Positions 1 through 8,736 of a stretch of DNA of 34,652 nt are shown piece by piece (positions within the stretch are counted from its first letter, which is position 1; every line of letters starts with the position of its first letter). This DNA comes from an uncultured Planctomycetaceae bacterium (GTDB lineage: Bacteria > Planctomycetota > Planctomycetia > Planctomycetales > Planctomycetaceae), in contig CAIQIE010000288.1 in NCBI GenBank assembly GCA_903871805.1, positions 1 through 34,652 on the forward strand, read 5' to 3'. The notes beneath the pieces were generated by a model. The model was given only the letters and a program-made list of their open reading frames with translations. It searched no databases and was not told the origin of the DNA. The translations under genes and the position numbers were made by a program.

Positions 1-75
1 CACGAGAACGAGAACGAGAACGAGAACGAGAACGAGAACGAGAACGAGAACGAGAACGAGAACGAGAACGAGAAC
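1..75. repeat. Hexanucleotide tandem repeat (GAGAAC)x12
   Basis: Twelve perfect copies of GAGAAC run from 4 to 75, preceded by CAC and followed by GAAGC. The array reaches the window edge, so its true length is unknown. The unit is six bases, so copy-number change would preserve reading frame, but no credible gene runs through it here. About 20 bases downstream the sequence carries short GTGCTC repeats, which read GAGCAC on the other strand and so resemble the same motif in inverted orientation. Confidence 0.95.
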
Positions 76-139
76 GAAGCTGCGTTTCATCGTGCTCGTG
101 CTCAGTCCGCCCTGGCGGGCGGTGCTCGTGCTCGTAATC

Positions 140-183
140 GACTCGCTGGGGAGCGACTCGCTGGGGAGCGACTCACTGGGGAC
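140..183. repeat. 15-bp tandem repeat, about 2.9 copies
   Basis: The unit GACTCGCTGGGGAGC occurs at 140-154 and 155-169. A third copy at 170-183 has one substitution in its first 13 bases and then diverges. It lies in noncoding sequence downstream of groEL. No function can be assigned. Confidence 0.85.
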
Positions 184-382
184 AAACGGCTCACCATGGA
201 CACCGCAACTATGGCTGTTAATCCGTCGCTGCTGCGTGGCCGGCGGTGTTCCGAGCAGGAGCCGGATGCTGCATGACGACTAACAACCCACCCGAACTGC
301 TGTCTCCCCCATCAGTCCCATGCGCAACAACCAGGCCAGATGCTTGCGGATTCGGATTTGTGCCCTGTTAACCGTGCTGCAT

Positions 383-416
383 AAAAAAAACCGCATCTGC
401 GGAAGCAGATGCGGTT
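383..416 (-). terminator. Rho-independent terminator of groEL
   Basis: A 12-bp perfect stem (389-400 paired with 405-416) closes a GGAA loop. On the minus strand it is followed by a run of eight U residues (plus-strand A tract 383-390). It lies about 130 bases past the groEL stop codon in the correct orientation to end the groES-groEL transcript. Confidence 0.9.
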
Positions 417-543
417 TCGTAATTTGCGATAACAGCGACAGTGGCCATCATGCTCATGAGCCAGAAGTCAGAGCCCAAAGTCCTGTGAGCAAACGTCTTA
501 AAACGCTTTAGCACCGTGGATTCAGGCTCAGTGGCGACCTCTG

Positions 544-2163
544 TTAGTACATATCTTCGCCGCCGTGGCTGTGACCCTTTTTGTCATCTTTTGGCTTTTC
601 GGCGATCAGGGCGTCGCTGGTCAGCAGCAGGATTGAGACGCTGGCTGCGTTCTGCAGGGCTGTGCGAGTGACCTTGGTTGGGTCAATCACACCAGCCTTC
701 ACCATGTCTTCAAACTTTTCCGTGGCTGCGTTGTAGCCGTAGTTGCCTTCTCCGGAAGCGACCTTTTCGCAAACCACTCCGCCGTCAACGCCGGCGTTGT
801 CTGCAATCTGGGTCAGTGGTGCACGGCAGGCACGAACGATAATGTCGTAACCGACCTTTTCGTCGTGAGACAGCTTGCCAGGCTTAACGCTGGTGGAAGC
901 TCGCAGGATCGCTACACCGCCGCCTGGAAGAATACCTTCTTCGACAGCAGCGCGAGTTGCATGCAGAGCATCTTCAACGCGAGCCTTCTTTTCCTTCATC
1001 TCGCTCTCAGTCGCTGCGCCCACGTTCACCTGAGCCACACCGCCAGCAAGTTTCGCAATTCGCTCTTCCAGCTTTTCACGATCGTAATCGCTGGAGCTGT
1101 TTTCGAGTTCGCGGCGGATCTGCTCGATGCGTGCCTGGATGTCAGCCTTGCGACCGCCACCTTCCACGACCGTTGTGTTGTCCTTGTCCACGACGATCTT
1201 GCGAGCAGTGCCGAGATCCGAAATGTCAATGCTGTCCAGCTTGACGCCCAGATCTTCAAAAATGGCAGTGCCACCGACCATGATGGCGATGTCCTGCAGC
1301 ATGGCCTTGCGTCGATCGCCGTAGCCCGGTGCCTTCACTGCACAGATTCGGAACGTGCCGCGAAGCTTGTTGATCACCAAAGTCGCAAGGGCTTCGCCTT
1401 CGACGTCTTCTGCGATGATCAGCAACGGCTTGCCGGAGTTCACAACCTTTTCAAGAACCGGGACAAGGTCCTTAATGCTGCTGATCTTCTTCTCGTGAAT
1501 CAGAACATAAGCATCTTCCAGGACAACTTCCATGCCTTCGGAATCAGTCACGAAGTATGGAGACAGGTATCCACGGTCAAACTGCAGACCTTCAACAACT
1601 TCGAAGTTGGTTTCCAGGCTCTTGCCTTCTTCGACGGTAATCACGCCGTCCTTACCAACCTGCTCCATTGCGTCAGCCAGAATACGGCCAATTTCCTCGT
1701 CGCCGTTGGCAGCAACTGTGCCGACCTGAGCGATGGACTTGCGTGAGCGGCATTCCTGAGCCATGCCCTTCAGGTTGGCAATGATATCAGCAACGGCCTT
1801 TTCCATGCCGCGCTTCATTTCCAGAGGACTAACGCCGGCCACGACGGCCTTCAGGCCTTCGTTGTAGATGGCTTCTGCCATGACGGTCGCTGTTGTTGTT
1901 CCGTCTCCGGCAACGTCGCTCGTCTTGCTGGCAACTTCACGCACCATGCGGGCGCCCATGTCTTCAAACTTGTCAGGAAGTTCAACTTCCCGAGCTACTG
2001 TTACTCCGTCCTTGGTCACTGTCGGAGAACCAAAACTTTTTTCAATGATGACGTTCCGACCACGTGGCCCCAGAGTCACCTTCACGGCCCGTGCCAGCTT
2101 CGTCACGCCACGACGCATGGCTTCCTGAGCTTCCTGATCAAAGGCAATCATCTTTGCTGCCAT
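544..2163 (-). CDS. groEL: 60 kDa chaperonin GroEL
   Basis: ATP-driven chaperonin subunit that folds cytosolic proteins in a double heptameric ring capped by GroES. The 539-residue product has family length and aligns throughout: [17 protein letters not shown] near residues 29-45, the nucleotide-binding GDGTT at 86-90 including the ATPase Asp87, and the PGGGVA segment near 415. The start is supported by GGAGAGAG upstream of ATG. The C-terminus is HSHGGEDMY, a short His/Gly tail rather than the (GGM)n tail of the main E. coli-type chaperonin. It follows groES by 211 bases, an unusually long gap for this operon, and ends at a strong terminator. Planctomycetes often carry several groEL copies, so this may be one paralogue of several; other copies cannot be seen from this window. 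Confidence 0.98.
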   Translation of the reverse strand: MAAKMIAFDQEAQEAMRRGVTKLARAVKVTLGPRGRNVIIEKSFGSPTVTKDGVTVAREVELPDKFEDMGARMVREVASKTSDVAGDGTTTATVMAEAIYNEGLKAVVAGVSPLEMKRGMEKAVADIIANLKGMAQECRSRKSIAQVGTVAANGDEEIGRILADAMEQVGKDGVITVEEGKSLETNFEVVEGLQFDRGYLSPYFVTDSEGMEVVLEDAYVLIHEKKISSIKDLVPVLEKVVNSGKPLLIIAEDVEGEALATLVINKLRGTFRICAVKAPGYGDRRKAMLQDIAIMVGGTAIFEDLGVKLDSIDISDLGTARKIVVDKDNTTVVEGGGRKADIQARIEQIRRELENSSSDYDREKLEERIAKLAGGVAQVNVGAATESEMKEKKARVEDALHATRAAVEEGILPGGGVAILRASTSVKPGKLSHDEKVGYDIIVRACRAPLTQIADNAGVDGGVVCEKVASGEGNYGYNAATEKFEDMVKAGVIDPTKVTRTALQNAASVSILLLTSDALIAEKPKDDKKGHSHGGEDMY

Positions 2164-2374
2164 GAGAACTCTCTCCAGTCAATGAATTCAACTCGAAACT
2201 ATGTTCGATTCGTTTGAAGTGAAAATCACAGTGAGGCCGTCGGCGAACCGCCGATCCGCAGCTGCTCACACAACTCTCGCCAGAAACCTGACCCTTGACG
2301 ACTTACCATCGCTTCGTGATCCGGACACCCAGCCCGCAGGCTCTTCTGAACCCACTCTCTACATTACAGTGACA

Positions 2375-2686
2375 CTAGACAGTCGCCAGAATGTCGCTCT
2401 CACGCATCAACAGGTAGGTCTGATCGCCAACGGAGATCTCGTCACCCGCGTAGGAGCTGAAAATTACTCGGTCGCCTTCCTTGACCGACAGTGGAATCCG
2501 TTCACCCTTGGAATTCACATGACCGTCGCCCACAGAGACTACCTCGCCACGCTGAGGCTTATTCTTTGCCGCATCCGGAAGCAGAATCCCGCCCGCAGTC
2601 TTCTCTTCAGCCTCGGCTCGCTTCAATACGACACGATCCCCCAGAGGCACAATTCGAGTCCCGCCCGCGGAAGCCTTCTTTGCCAT
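2375..2686 (-). CDS. groES: 10 kDa co-chaperonin GroES
   Basis: Lid of the GroEL chamber. The 103-residue reading begins MAKKASAGG and contains the RIVPLGDRVVLKR strand, the mobile loop (EEKTAGGILLPD) that contacts GroEL, and the closing beta strands ending ESDILATV. The frame stays open upstream to 2749, but AGGAGAGG lies just ahead of the ATG at 2686 and GroES homologues start here, so I chose that start. It is slightly longer at the N-terminus than the usual 95-97 residues. It is transcribed with groEL. No CIRCE (HrcA) inverted repeat was found upstream, so the control mechanism is not evident. Confidence 0.97.
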   Translation of the reverse strand: MAKKASAGGTRIVPLGDRVVLKRAEAEEKTAGGILLPDAAKNKPQRGEVVSVGDGHVNSKGERIPLSVKEGDRVIFSSYAGDEISVGDQTYLLMRESDILATV

Positions 2687-3223
2687 GATCCTCTCCTGAC
2701 CTTCAGTCAAATTTTCTCTGCTGGATAGCAATTCTTTACCTGCTTCCAATCACCGACCCAGCGTCACAGTGACCGCGCTGACCTTAACTACCGGCCAGAA
2801 CTGCAGATATTGCTTATGAAAAACGCAGCAATGCGAATCACGTACCATTTTTTCAGGATGTTGCGTAAACTGATGGCTTGATTGAGTTTAGGTGCAATCA
2901 CCATAGTGTGCGGTTTTCCCGGGAGCCACGGCGACTGCCGTTTTGACACAAGAATTGTCCGCCCGCCGCTCTTGCTATCAGTGACAGTGGTTTGAGGATC
3001 AGTCCTCTACTTCTCCGCGATTTCGGCTGCTGCCTTTCCGTTAGCACATTCCGCAAAACCACTGTGATCCGTAAATTCTGTAAATGTTGCAGAATCCCGA
3101 GAACCCGCTTGAACAGACGCACGCTTTCTCTTAGCTTGCGGTTTCTCTCTCGCTGTAAACAGAGCTCGTCTAGTTTTTCCACCAGTCGGCATAAACCGAT
3201 TGTCCGTGACAAGGACGCCGCTC
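2687..3223. other. Divergent intergenic region upstream of groES
   Basis: About 540 bases separate groES (-) from the next plus-strand gene. It must hold the groES promoter, but I cannot identify convincing -35/-10 boxes or a CIRCE element. A minus-strand frame of about 61 codons (3007-3191, basic, Ala/Lys-rich) is open here. It has only a weak ribosome binding site and no recognisable family, so I do not call it as a gene. Confidence 0.5.
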
Positions 3224-3979
3224 ATGAATGGTCTGCTTACGGTTTCCCCCGCAGTGGCCGGAACTCTGGCAACAGGTCGGTTACGCCTCGCCGAAATGAT
3301 TGTTCGACAAATTTCGCAAGGCCGTTGTCGGCTCACAGGCCCTTTACCGCACTATCAACGCCCGTTCTCTGCAGTGATGCAAACGGCAGTTCTTCACGCC
3401 CAAACGTTTCTGTGGCAGAATGATGTCCACTCTGCCGATCGGCTGATTCAAAACGCTTTGGAACGTTGCACAAAGGGGCACGAAATCAGCTCGTTCCAGC
3501 CTGCCGACTGGCTGTTTCTGGCCAGACTGGCGTTTCTGAAAGATGAATCCGACTCGGCCGAAATGTTTCTCGCACGGGCAGTGGCGACCCGAAAACGGCA
3601 CTTCTCAGATCAGCACGCCTCAAACGCAACCTCAACAAGTGTGGTAGACAGTAATCACTGCACGGAATTGCTGCTGGAAACTCTTCTTCATTTGCGGCAG
3701 AACCGTATTTCGCCAGCACAGGACGCACTGCGGGTTTGCGAACTTCAGCAAAACATTTTCGATGCCCCTGACCTGCTTAGACTTATTCTGCTGACGCGTT
3801 GCTGTCTGGAACTGCATAACCACAATTTTCAGAAGGCATGGCGTTGCTTTCAGGCTGCTGACATTCTGAAGCTTGTGGGTGATTCAAGATATTCTGTGTC
3901 GAGGGACACAGTTGTGAGATCGCAGCGGTTGTGGATCCGACAGTTGGCCGATCTTCAGCACACGGCCGAAGATAACTGA
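3224..3979 (+). CDS. Uncharacterised helical repeat protein
   Basis: I do not recognise this 251-residue product. It has no signal peptide or membrane segment and is rich in Leu, Ala, Gln, His and Cys. Repeated helix pairs (for example around WLFLARLAFLKDESDSAEMFLARAV and LLRLILLTRCCLELHNHNFQKAWRCFQAA) suggest a TPR-like solenoid that would mediate protein contacts. The frame also opens at a TTG at 3200; ATG at 3224 is preferred because AAGGA lies eight bases upstream. It is convergent with the TPR gene at 4249-5661. The function is unknown and TPR membership is an inference from helix pattern only. Confidence 0.6.
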   Translation: MNGLLTVSPAVAGTLATGRLRLAEMIVRQISQGRCRLTGPLPHYQRPFSAVMQTAVLHAQTFLWQNDVHSADRLIQNALERCTKGHEISSFQPADWLFLARLAFLKDESDSAEMFLARAVATRKRHFSDQHASNATSTSVVDSNHCTELLLETLLHLRQNRISPAQDALRVCELQQNIFDAPDLLRLILLTRCCLELHNHNFQKAWRCFQAADILKLVGDSRYSVSRDTVVRSQRLWIRQLADLQHTAEDN

Positions 3980-4012
3980 ACGCTGCTCTGCTGGAATCAG
4001 GAATCCGGTCAG

Positions 4013-4040
4013 GATCAACACGGGCGGATCAACACGGGCG
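4013..4040. repeat. 14-bp direct repeat, two copies
   Basis: GATCAACACGGGCG occurs twice in perfect tandem (4013-4026 and 4027-4040) between the stop of the preceding gene and the foldback element. Confidence 0.9.
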
Positions 4041-4061
4041 GCAGCCAACATTCAGGTTTTA

Positions 4062-4200
4062 AGCGAGTGCTTCGTCAAATCTTTGTTTTTGGGTTACGTC
4101 ATTCTCGCGCAGGCGGGAAACAAGTGCCGCGATCTGGATTCCCGCCTGCGCGCGAATGACGGTGAACCCCAAGTTCAGGCTTTGATAAAGCACTCGTTGC
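4062..4200. repeat. Long imperfect foldback (MITE/REP-like) element
   Basis: Two arms of about 60 bases (4062-4119 and 4139-4200) are inverted copies of each other with few mismatches and small gaps, separated by a 19-base loop. The inner parts (GTCATTCTCGCGCAGGCGGGAA against TTCCCGCCTGCGCGCGAATGAC) are nearly perfect, and the outer parts (AGCGAGTGCTT and AAGCACTCGTT) still pair. The element has no coding capacity; the open frame across it (4083-4439) is a by-product. The core resembles the dispersed palindromic sequences found in intergenic regions of many bacteria. It lies between convergent genes, where the transcript could also act as a bidirectional transcription barrier. Confidence 0.85.
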
Positions 4201-4230
4201 CCGGGACGACACTTTCATGCGGCCCCGGGC
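4199..4230. repeat. Short GC-rich inverted repeat
   Basis: GCCCGGG (4199-4205) pairs with CCCGGGC (4224-4230) across an 18-base loop, immediately after the foldback element and 19 bases from the stop of the minus-strand TPR gene. There is no T tract on either strand, so it is not a classical terminator. Confidence 0.6.
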
Positions 4231-4248
4231 TCATTTGGCGGGACAAAG

Positions 4249-5661
4249 TCACATCGGGGACTGAGAATTTGCTGATTCCTGAGCGTTATTTTCAAGGAAT
4301 TCTTTTTTGGGAATCGGCGGCGGAGAATCTGGGGGATTTACAACTGCAGCGGCGGCGGTGTTCTCCGGCAGAGGAATGGGTTCGCCGAGGTCCACCAGAA
4401 ACTGCCGACGGTTCTCGCTCTGGTTGTGCCGTTCCCTAACGATGGTTTCTTTATCCGGAAAGAAAATGAACAGCCCGCGATAAACCCGTTCGGCAAATTC
4501 GCCTTCGCCACATTCCACTGCCATATCGGCCAGTTTCATACGCCCTTCGAAATCATCGTAGTTGGCACCTACGATTTTCAGTTGTTCGTTCATCTGGTCG
4601 CGGAGCACCTTCAGCGGGTCCAGGTTTTGCTGAACTTTTTCCGCAAGTTCCGTGTTGCCTGTCAGGATGGCCAGTTTCTGCAGCACGCCGAGGTATTCCA
4701 TATTTCTTGGAAAAGTGGCACAGGTTGCAAAGACTTCCGGTAGAGCCTGGCGGGCCTTTTCCGGGGTGTTGTAGGCCAGCATGACTTTTCCGAACGTGAC
4801 GGCAAGCTGTGGATTAGACGGTGAGTCACGCTTGGCTTTGTCGAGGGCCACTTCGGCCTCCTTTAACTTCCCTTCTGCCAGCAATCGCTCTGCCCGAAGA
4901 TGGTTTTGAGCAGTCGGGTTGTCCAGCAGTTCTGCGTACTTGTCCACATCCTTGAAATCCCCCGTGATTGCCCTGGAGCGGAGAAGCCGAACTGCCTTCA
5001 GACTGTTCTCTGGATCAGTTCTGTCTGCGTCGATGGCGGCCGCATAGTCCGTTTGAGCTTCCTGGACTTTTCCGAGGTCGAAGAGAATTTCACCGCGCTG
5101 ATACAGGACTTTTCCGAGTTGATATTTTTTCTCTGCGAGTACGTTGAGGTGACCCAGGGCCGGTTCGAACGCCTGAACAGTGCCCAGCATTCCGGCGATA
5201 GTCAGGCGAGCCATGTCTCCGTTGTCCGGGTCATCAGCGATGGAATTGAGCACTTCCGAGGCTTTGCTGAGTTGTCCGGAGATGCCATACGCTCGACCGA
5301 GACTTAGCAATGCCTTGACTCGTACAACTTTGTCCTCCGCCGCATTCTTAAACAGAGGAATTGCCTTCAGTGGCTTGGAGCTGCCAAGAAATACCACTCC
5401 TTCGAGGAATTGCACCTGAAGTTCCCGTCCGGGAACGCGTTTTAGGCGTTCAATCTGAATCAGCAGGGCAGGCAGGTCGGATTTTTCTGAGGCGACGAGG
5501 GCTTCGGCCAACACAAGATCGCCGTCCTCCGGCACCAGACGGGATCCCACACGGAAGATCAGGGCCGCGCCAAACACCGCGATCCCTGCCCAGACCCACC
5601 AGGGCATGCCCGTTGATACTCGAGAAACTGATGGACGCTGTGTTTTAGTATTTTCTGGCAT
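4249..5661 (-). CDS. Membrane-anchored TPR protein
   Basis: The 470-residue product starts MPENTKTQ. One hydrophobic segment (WWVWAGIAVFGAALIF, about residues 19-34) anchors it, with the rest probably outside the membrane. From about residue 55 to 400 it is a chain of Ala/Leu-rich helix pairs typical of tetratricopeptide repeats (for example LLSLGRAYGISGQLSKASEVL and VLYQRGEILFDLGKVQEAQTDYAAAI). The tail is Pro/Asn-rich and probably disordered. The frame stays open to 5829, but the extra N-terminal 56 residues are Cys-rich and unlike a protein start, so I use the internal ATG; no clear ribosome binding site decides it. TPR solenoids are scaffolds for protein complexes; the partner is unknown. 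Confidence 0.85.
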   Translation of the reverse strand: MPENTKTQRPSVSRVSTGMPWWVWAGIAVFGAALIFRVGSRLVPEDGDLVLAEALVASEKSDLPALLIQIERLKRVPGRELQVQFLEGVVFLGSSKPLKAIPLFKNAAEDKVVRVKALLSLGRAYGISGQLSKASEVLNSIADDPDNGDMARLTIAGMLGTVQAFEPALGHLNVLAEKKYQLGKVLYQRGEILFDLGKVQEAQTDYAAAIDADRTDPENSLKAVRLLRSRAITGDFKDVDKYAELLDNPTAQNHLRAERLLAEGKLKEAEVALDKAKRDSPSNPQLAVTFGKVMLAYNTPEKARQALPEVFATCATFPRNMEYLGVLQKLAILTGNTELAEKVQQNLDPLKVLRDQMNEQLKIVGANYDDFEGRMKLADMAVECGEGEFAERVYRGLFIFFPDKETIVRERHNQSENRRQFLVDLGEPIPLPENTAAAAVVNPPDSPPPIPKKEFLENNAQESANSQSPM

Positions 5662-6112
5662 AGCGAGTTCAAGAGGATAGGGAAAACAGGGATCAGGGAC
5701 TGCCAGACTGCTACTGCAGCAGATCTGAGTAGCTGTTTTGCAGGTTTTGTCGACAAGCGAAGAATTGCGGTGAAACAGATTATCCTGCCAGATATGCAGT
5801 TGGCAACAAACGCGGTCTGACACAACCAACGCTCAGGTGTTTAAGGTTCCGTGCCGGAAAGACCAGACAGCGGAGACCTCACTCGCCACGTTTGCTGTCT
5901 AAATTACGCGAAACGCCCGTTTTCTGCTGAGGATTCGTCGAAATTTGAACAAGACATTGAGTGCGGAAGTTTCCTCACTCTGGACAATTCCATGGTCAAC
6001 TACGATCATTTGGTCGCTGGTATTTGAAAGAATAGCGTTTTTTCAACGGCACGCAGCATTCAAATCGACCGTCCGCCTGAAGTCTTTTCTAAATTTCTGT
6101 CAGCTTCATCTC
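5662..6112. other. Divergent intergenic region
   Basis: About 450 bases between the TPR gene (-) and the apbE-like gene (+). Both frames extend into it as open reading, but their translations look non-coding. No clear promoter, repeat or RNA structure was found. Confidence 0.5.
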
Positions 6113-7204
6113 ATGTCTACCGACTCCGCAAAACCCTCACGGCGTGATCTGATGACGGGATTTCGGGGCGTGCCAAAGCCCCTGACCGGGACGGACGAAA
6201 AAGCGTTACGCGGCAATCCTCCCTCTGGTGGCGGTACCCTGCGACTCAGCTGCCGAGCGATGGCCTGTGATTTTTCCGTGATCATGAACCCGGGGAGCAC
6301 CGAACAGCTTGAACCGGCCGGACAGGCACTGGAGCTCATTGCGGAAATCGAAAGCTGGATGAGTCCGTACAGAGAATACAGTGAACTTTCACAGCTAAAT
6401 CGAATGTCTGTTCGCGAGCCGATGCAGATTCGTCATGAGTTCCTGCGATTTCTGGAGCTTGCGCAGCAGCTATTCCAATTAACGCGTGGGGCATTTGATC
6501 CGGCAACCGGGGCACTCACGTTCCTTTGGCGAACCTGCCGGAAACAGGGCCGAATTCCTTCGGAGGAAGAGATCCGCGGCGCATTGCGGCAATGTGGGTT
6601 CCAGCATGTGGAATTGATCCCTCAGGCCTCGTCTGTGTGTTTTCTGCAGCCGGGGCTGAGTCTGGATCCCGGCGCCTTCGGAAAAGGCTTTGCTCTGGAT
6701 GAAGCCGTTTCGTGGATCAAAAGTCGGGAGGATGGGCCTCGAGACTTTCTAATGCACGGCGGGCACAGCAGCCTGATTGCTGGGGGCCTGCACAATTCCC
6801 TTGATGGCTGGCCGGTTGGGCTGGGAAATCCCCTTTTTACTGAAAAACGGCTGGCAACAATTCTTCTGAAAAATCAGGCAATGGGGACCAGTGGTTCAAA
6901 TATCCAGTTCTTTCGCCATCAGGGTCGACGATACGGGCATATTCTGGATCCGTTCAGCGGCTGGCCAGCAGAAGGAATGCTCTCTGTGACCGTTTTGGCC
7001 CCCTCTGCCGCGATTGCTGACGGGCTTTCCACCGCGTTTTTTGCAATCGGGGTGGAAAAGGCGGTTGAATGTTGTCGTCAGATGCCGGACATTGGTGTCA
7101 TCCTGATCCCGCAGCCGGAACGCGGTATCAGGCTGAAACCTGTGATCATGGGAATTCCGGCGGATCAGATCTGGTGGAGTGAAGACCAGGTAGAACTCAG
7201 TTAG
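6113..7204 (+). CDS. apbE: ApbE-family FAD:protein FMN transferase
   Basis: Members of this family transfer FMN from FAD onto Thr/Ser of target flavoproteins (such as NqrB/NqrC and RnfG) in a Mg-dependent reaction outside the cytoplasmic membrane. The 363-residue product shows the family motifs in order: SELSQLN (90-96), RGAFDPATG (125-133), LDPGAFGKGFALD (184-196), MHGGHSSLIAGG (214-225), MGTSGS (257-262), HILDP (276-280) and ADGLST (302-307). The N-terminus carries RRDLMTG but no convincing hydrophobic stretch follows, so the export route is unclear. The frame is open from 5945; ATG 6113 is preferred because family homology begins after it. No obvious flavoprotein target lies next to it. 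Confidence 0.92.
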   Translation: MSTDSAKPSRRDLMTGFRGVPKPLTGTDEKALRGNPPSGGGTLRLSCRAMACDFSVIMNPGSTEQLEPAGQALELIAEIESWMSPYREYSELSQLNRMSVREPMQIRHEFLRFLELAQQLFQLTRGAFDPATGALTFLWRTCRKQGRIPSEEEIRGALRQCGFQHVELIPQASSVCFLQPGLSLDPGAFGKGFALDEAVSWIKSREDGPRDFLMHGGHSSLIAGGLHNSLDGWPVGLGNPLFTEKRLATILLKNQAMGTSGSNIQFFRHQGRRYGHILDPFSGWPAEGMLSVTVLAPSAAIADGLSTAFFAIGVEKAVECCRQMPDIGVILIPQPERGIRLKPVIMGIPADQIWWSEDQVELS

Positions 7205-7506
7205 GCTGTTGGCCTTCCATCGGTTTTTTTGAGTTTTCCTGCAAAGGCCACCGGGAGTTTGATAGTGGAGTGATAGACCGCAGCGGCGACGCGTCAGTAA
7301 GAGGTGGTGGTCTGGAGGTTGATGCCTGGTCCAATAGTTCGGGTATCAATTCTCTGAGTTCTGAGTTTTGACTGTACCTGGTTTTTCGTTTTTGGCTTGA
7401 GGGTTTTGTTTTTCAGGATCCTCAGTATCCTGTGTTGTTTCTGCCCACATCGGGTCAGGCGTGATTTCCCGGCTGATCAGAAAGTATCGACAGGAGTTGT
7501 TCGCCT
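7205..7506 (+). other. Intergenic region between apbE and DoxX genes
   Basis: About 300 bases rich in G and T, with a T7 run at 7225-7231 soon after the apbE stop but only a weak hairpin before it. AGGAG at 7492-7496 serves the next gene. I see no gene or RNA here. Confidence 0.45.
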
Positions 7507-8685
7507 GTGGTTGATTATCAGAAGTATTCTCGGCTTGCGATCGTGTTCCTGGTCACTCTCAGAGTGGGGCTTGGGTGGCAACTGTTGTACGAGGGATTGT
7601 GGAAAATCAACACCCTCAGCACCCCTTACCCATGGACCTCGGAAGGTTACCTGAAAAATTCTCAGGGGCCGATGCGGAAGGTTTTTCGTTCCATGGCTGG
7701 GGATCCGGACGGCATGAATTGGCTGGATCCGGAGTTGGTTGGTGCGCGATGGGATGCATGGAAGAAGCGTTTTTCCTCGCATTATCAACTTAATGAGTCA
7801 CAGCAGTCTGCTCTCAGTCGCCTGATCGACGGTTCTACAGCCTACGCTGCAGCACTGGAAACTCTGCCCGCGGATGTCGATTTTAAGGCACTGAATCTGG
7901 ACAAGGTCATCAGTTACGACCAGAAGCAAAAGCGGCTGAATATCGATGGTGGGCGACACATGCTGCCCGCTGAGAAACAGGCGTTGGAGGCACAGGTTGA
8001 AGGTCGCACTGGACCAGAGTACGAGGCTTACAGGACGGCGCTGAATGCCGCCTACACGCGAGCAGGAAAGCTGTCTTACAAAGAAAAAGTGCGGGCTCAT
8101 CTTCAGGGGGATCCTGACAACGCCGGGCTCATTGACGGTCGCATCAGTCAACTGAAGCTGTACGACGAAATGCTGGTTCGATACGAAGGGAAGCTTGAAG
8201 CAGCCGATCTTCCCTATCAGTTTGAACATTTGAACCGTACCTGGCGGGACGTGCGTGAAAAAGGCACTGAACTCGCCGGGCCAGTGTTAGCACTCGACAA
8301 GGAATTGCAGGACGAGGCGATGCAATTGCTGACGGTGGATCAGGTGCAGTTGGGCCCTCCGCGACAGCCATTTACCACCCTGAAAATTGCGGACAGCCTG
8401 ACGATTGCCGGTCTGACCGGCCTGGGGCTGTTGCTGATCTTTGGACTCTTTACAAGATTTGCCGCGCTTTCGGCGGCGTTTATGCTGTTTGGTTTTTACA
8501 TGGCCATGCCGCCGCTGCCAGGAGTTCCCGATGTTCCCGGGCCGGAACATAGCTTCATTGTGAATAAGAACCTGATCGAAGTGATGACACTTATGGCCCT
8601 GGCTTTCATTCCTACGGGAAAATGGTTTGGTTTGGATTGCCTGATCCCTTCAATCGCCTTCCGGAAAAAGGCCCAGGCGAACTGA
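7507..8685 (+). CDS. DoxX-like membrane protein with large soluble insertion
   Basis: The 392-residue product has a first transmembrane helix with the DoxX-type start (LAIVFLVTLRVGLGWQLLYEGLWKI, residues 10-34). About 250 polar, Gln/Glu/Lys-rich residues follow, and then three hydrophobic helices from about residue 297 (LTIAGLTGLGLLLIFGLFTRFAAL, AAFMLFGFYMAM, NLIEVMTLMALAFI). Ordinary DoxX proteins are about 130-150 residues, so the soluble domain is inserted between helices 1 and 2 and probably faces outside. The start is GTG with AGGAG ten bases upstream. DoxX/SURF4-like proteins are linked to quinone or thiol redox functions in some species, but the role here is unknown. A Tat-exported oxidoreductase gene follows in the same orientation 253 bases downstream. 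Confidence 0.85.
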   Translation: MVDYQKYSRLAIVFLVTLRVGLGWQLLYEGLWKINTLSTPYPWTSEGYLKNSQGPMRKVFRSMAGDPDGMNWLDPELVGARWDAWKKRFSSHYQLNESQQSALSRLIDGSTAYAAALETLPADVDFKALNLDKVISYDQKQKRLNIDGGRHMLPAEKQALEAQVEGRTGPEYEAYRTALNAAYTRAGKLSYKEKVRAHLQGDPDNAGLIDGRISQLKLYDEMLVRYEGKLEAADLPYQFEHLNRTWRDVREKGTELAGPVLALDKELQDEAMQLLTVDQVQLGPPRQPFTTLKIADSLTIAGLTGLGLLLIFGLFTRFAALSAAFMLFGFYMAMPPLPGVPDVPGPEHSFIVNKNLIEVMTLMALAFIPTGKWFGLDCLIPSIAFRKKAQAN

Positions 8686-8736
8686 GGTGCGGACAGGAGA
8701 GCGGTGAGGGTAGGAGAGCGGTGCGGACAGGAGAAC
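8686..8736. repeat. 17-bp tandem repeat, three copies
   Basis: Three successive units, GGTGCGGACAGGAGAGC (8686-8702), GGTGAGGGTAGGAGAGC (8703-8719) and GGTGCGGACAGGAGAAC (8720-8736), start directly after the stop codon of the DoxX-like gene. They differ at three to four positions. There is no coding role. Confidence 0.85.

Larger units (their letters stand above)
1..543. other. Noncoding region downstream of groEL
   Basis: This stretch holds the GAGAAC array, the 15-bp repeat, a GC-rich hairpin near 108-123 (CCGCC arms) and the groEL terminator. The short open frames in it (for example 92-283 and 320-511) have low-complexity or unrecognisable translations and no ribosome binding site. I see no gene here. 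Confidence 0.6.

Noticed and set aside
1-75. CRISPR array
   Set aside because: The repeat unit is only six bases with no spacers; it is a simple tandem repeat.
865-1746. 293-codon plus-strand open frame antisense to groEL
   Set aside because: It lies wholly inside groEL on the opposite strand, and its translation resembles no family; it is a by-product of groEL codon use.
2687-2900. Possible CIRCE element ahead of groES
   Set aside because: No TTAGCACTC/GAGTGCTAA pair with 9-base spacing could be found on either strand.
3007-3336. Basic minus-strand open frame of up to 109 codons upstream of groES
   Set aside because: It has a weak ribosome binding site, a low-complexity translation and no recognisable family, and its longer form overlaps the start of the plus-strand gene at 3224.
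4083-4439. 118-codon plus-strand open frame
   Set aside because: Its first part is the foldback element and its rest overlaps the end of the TPR gene on the other strand.
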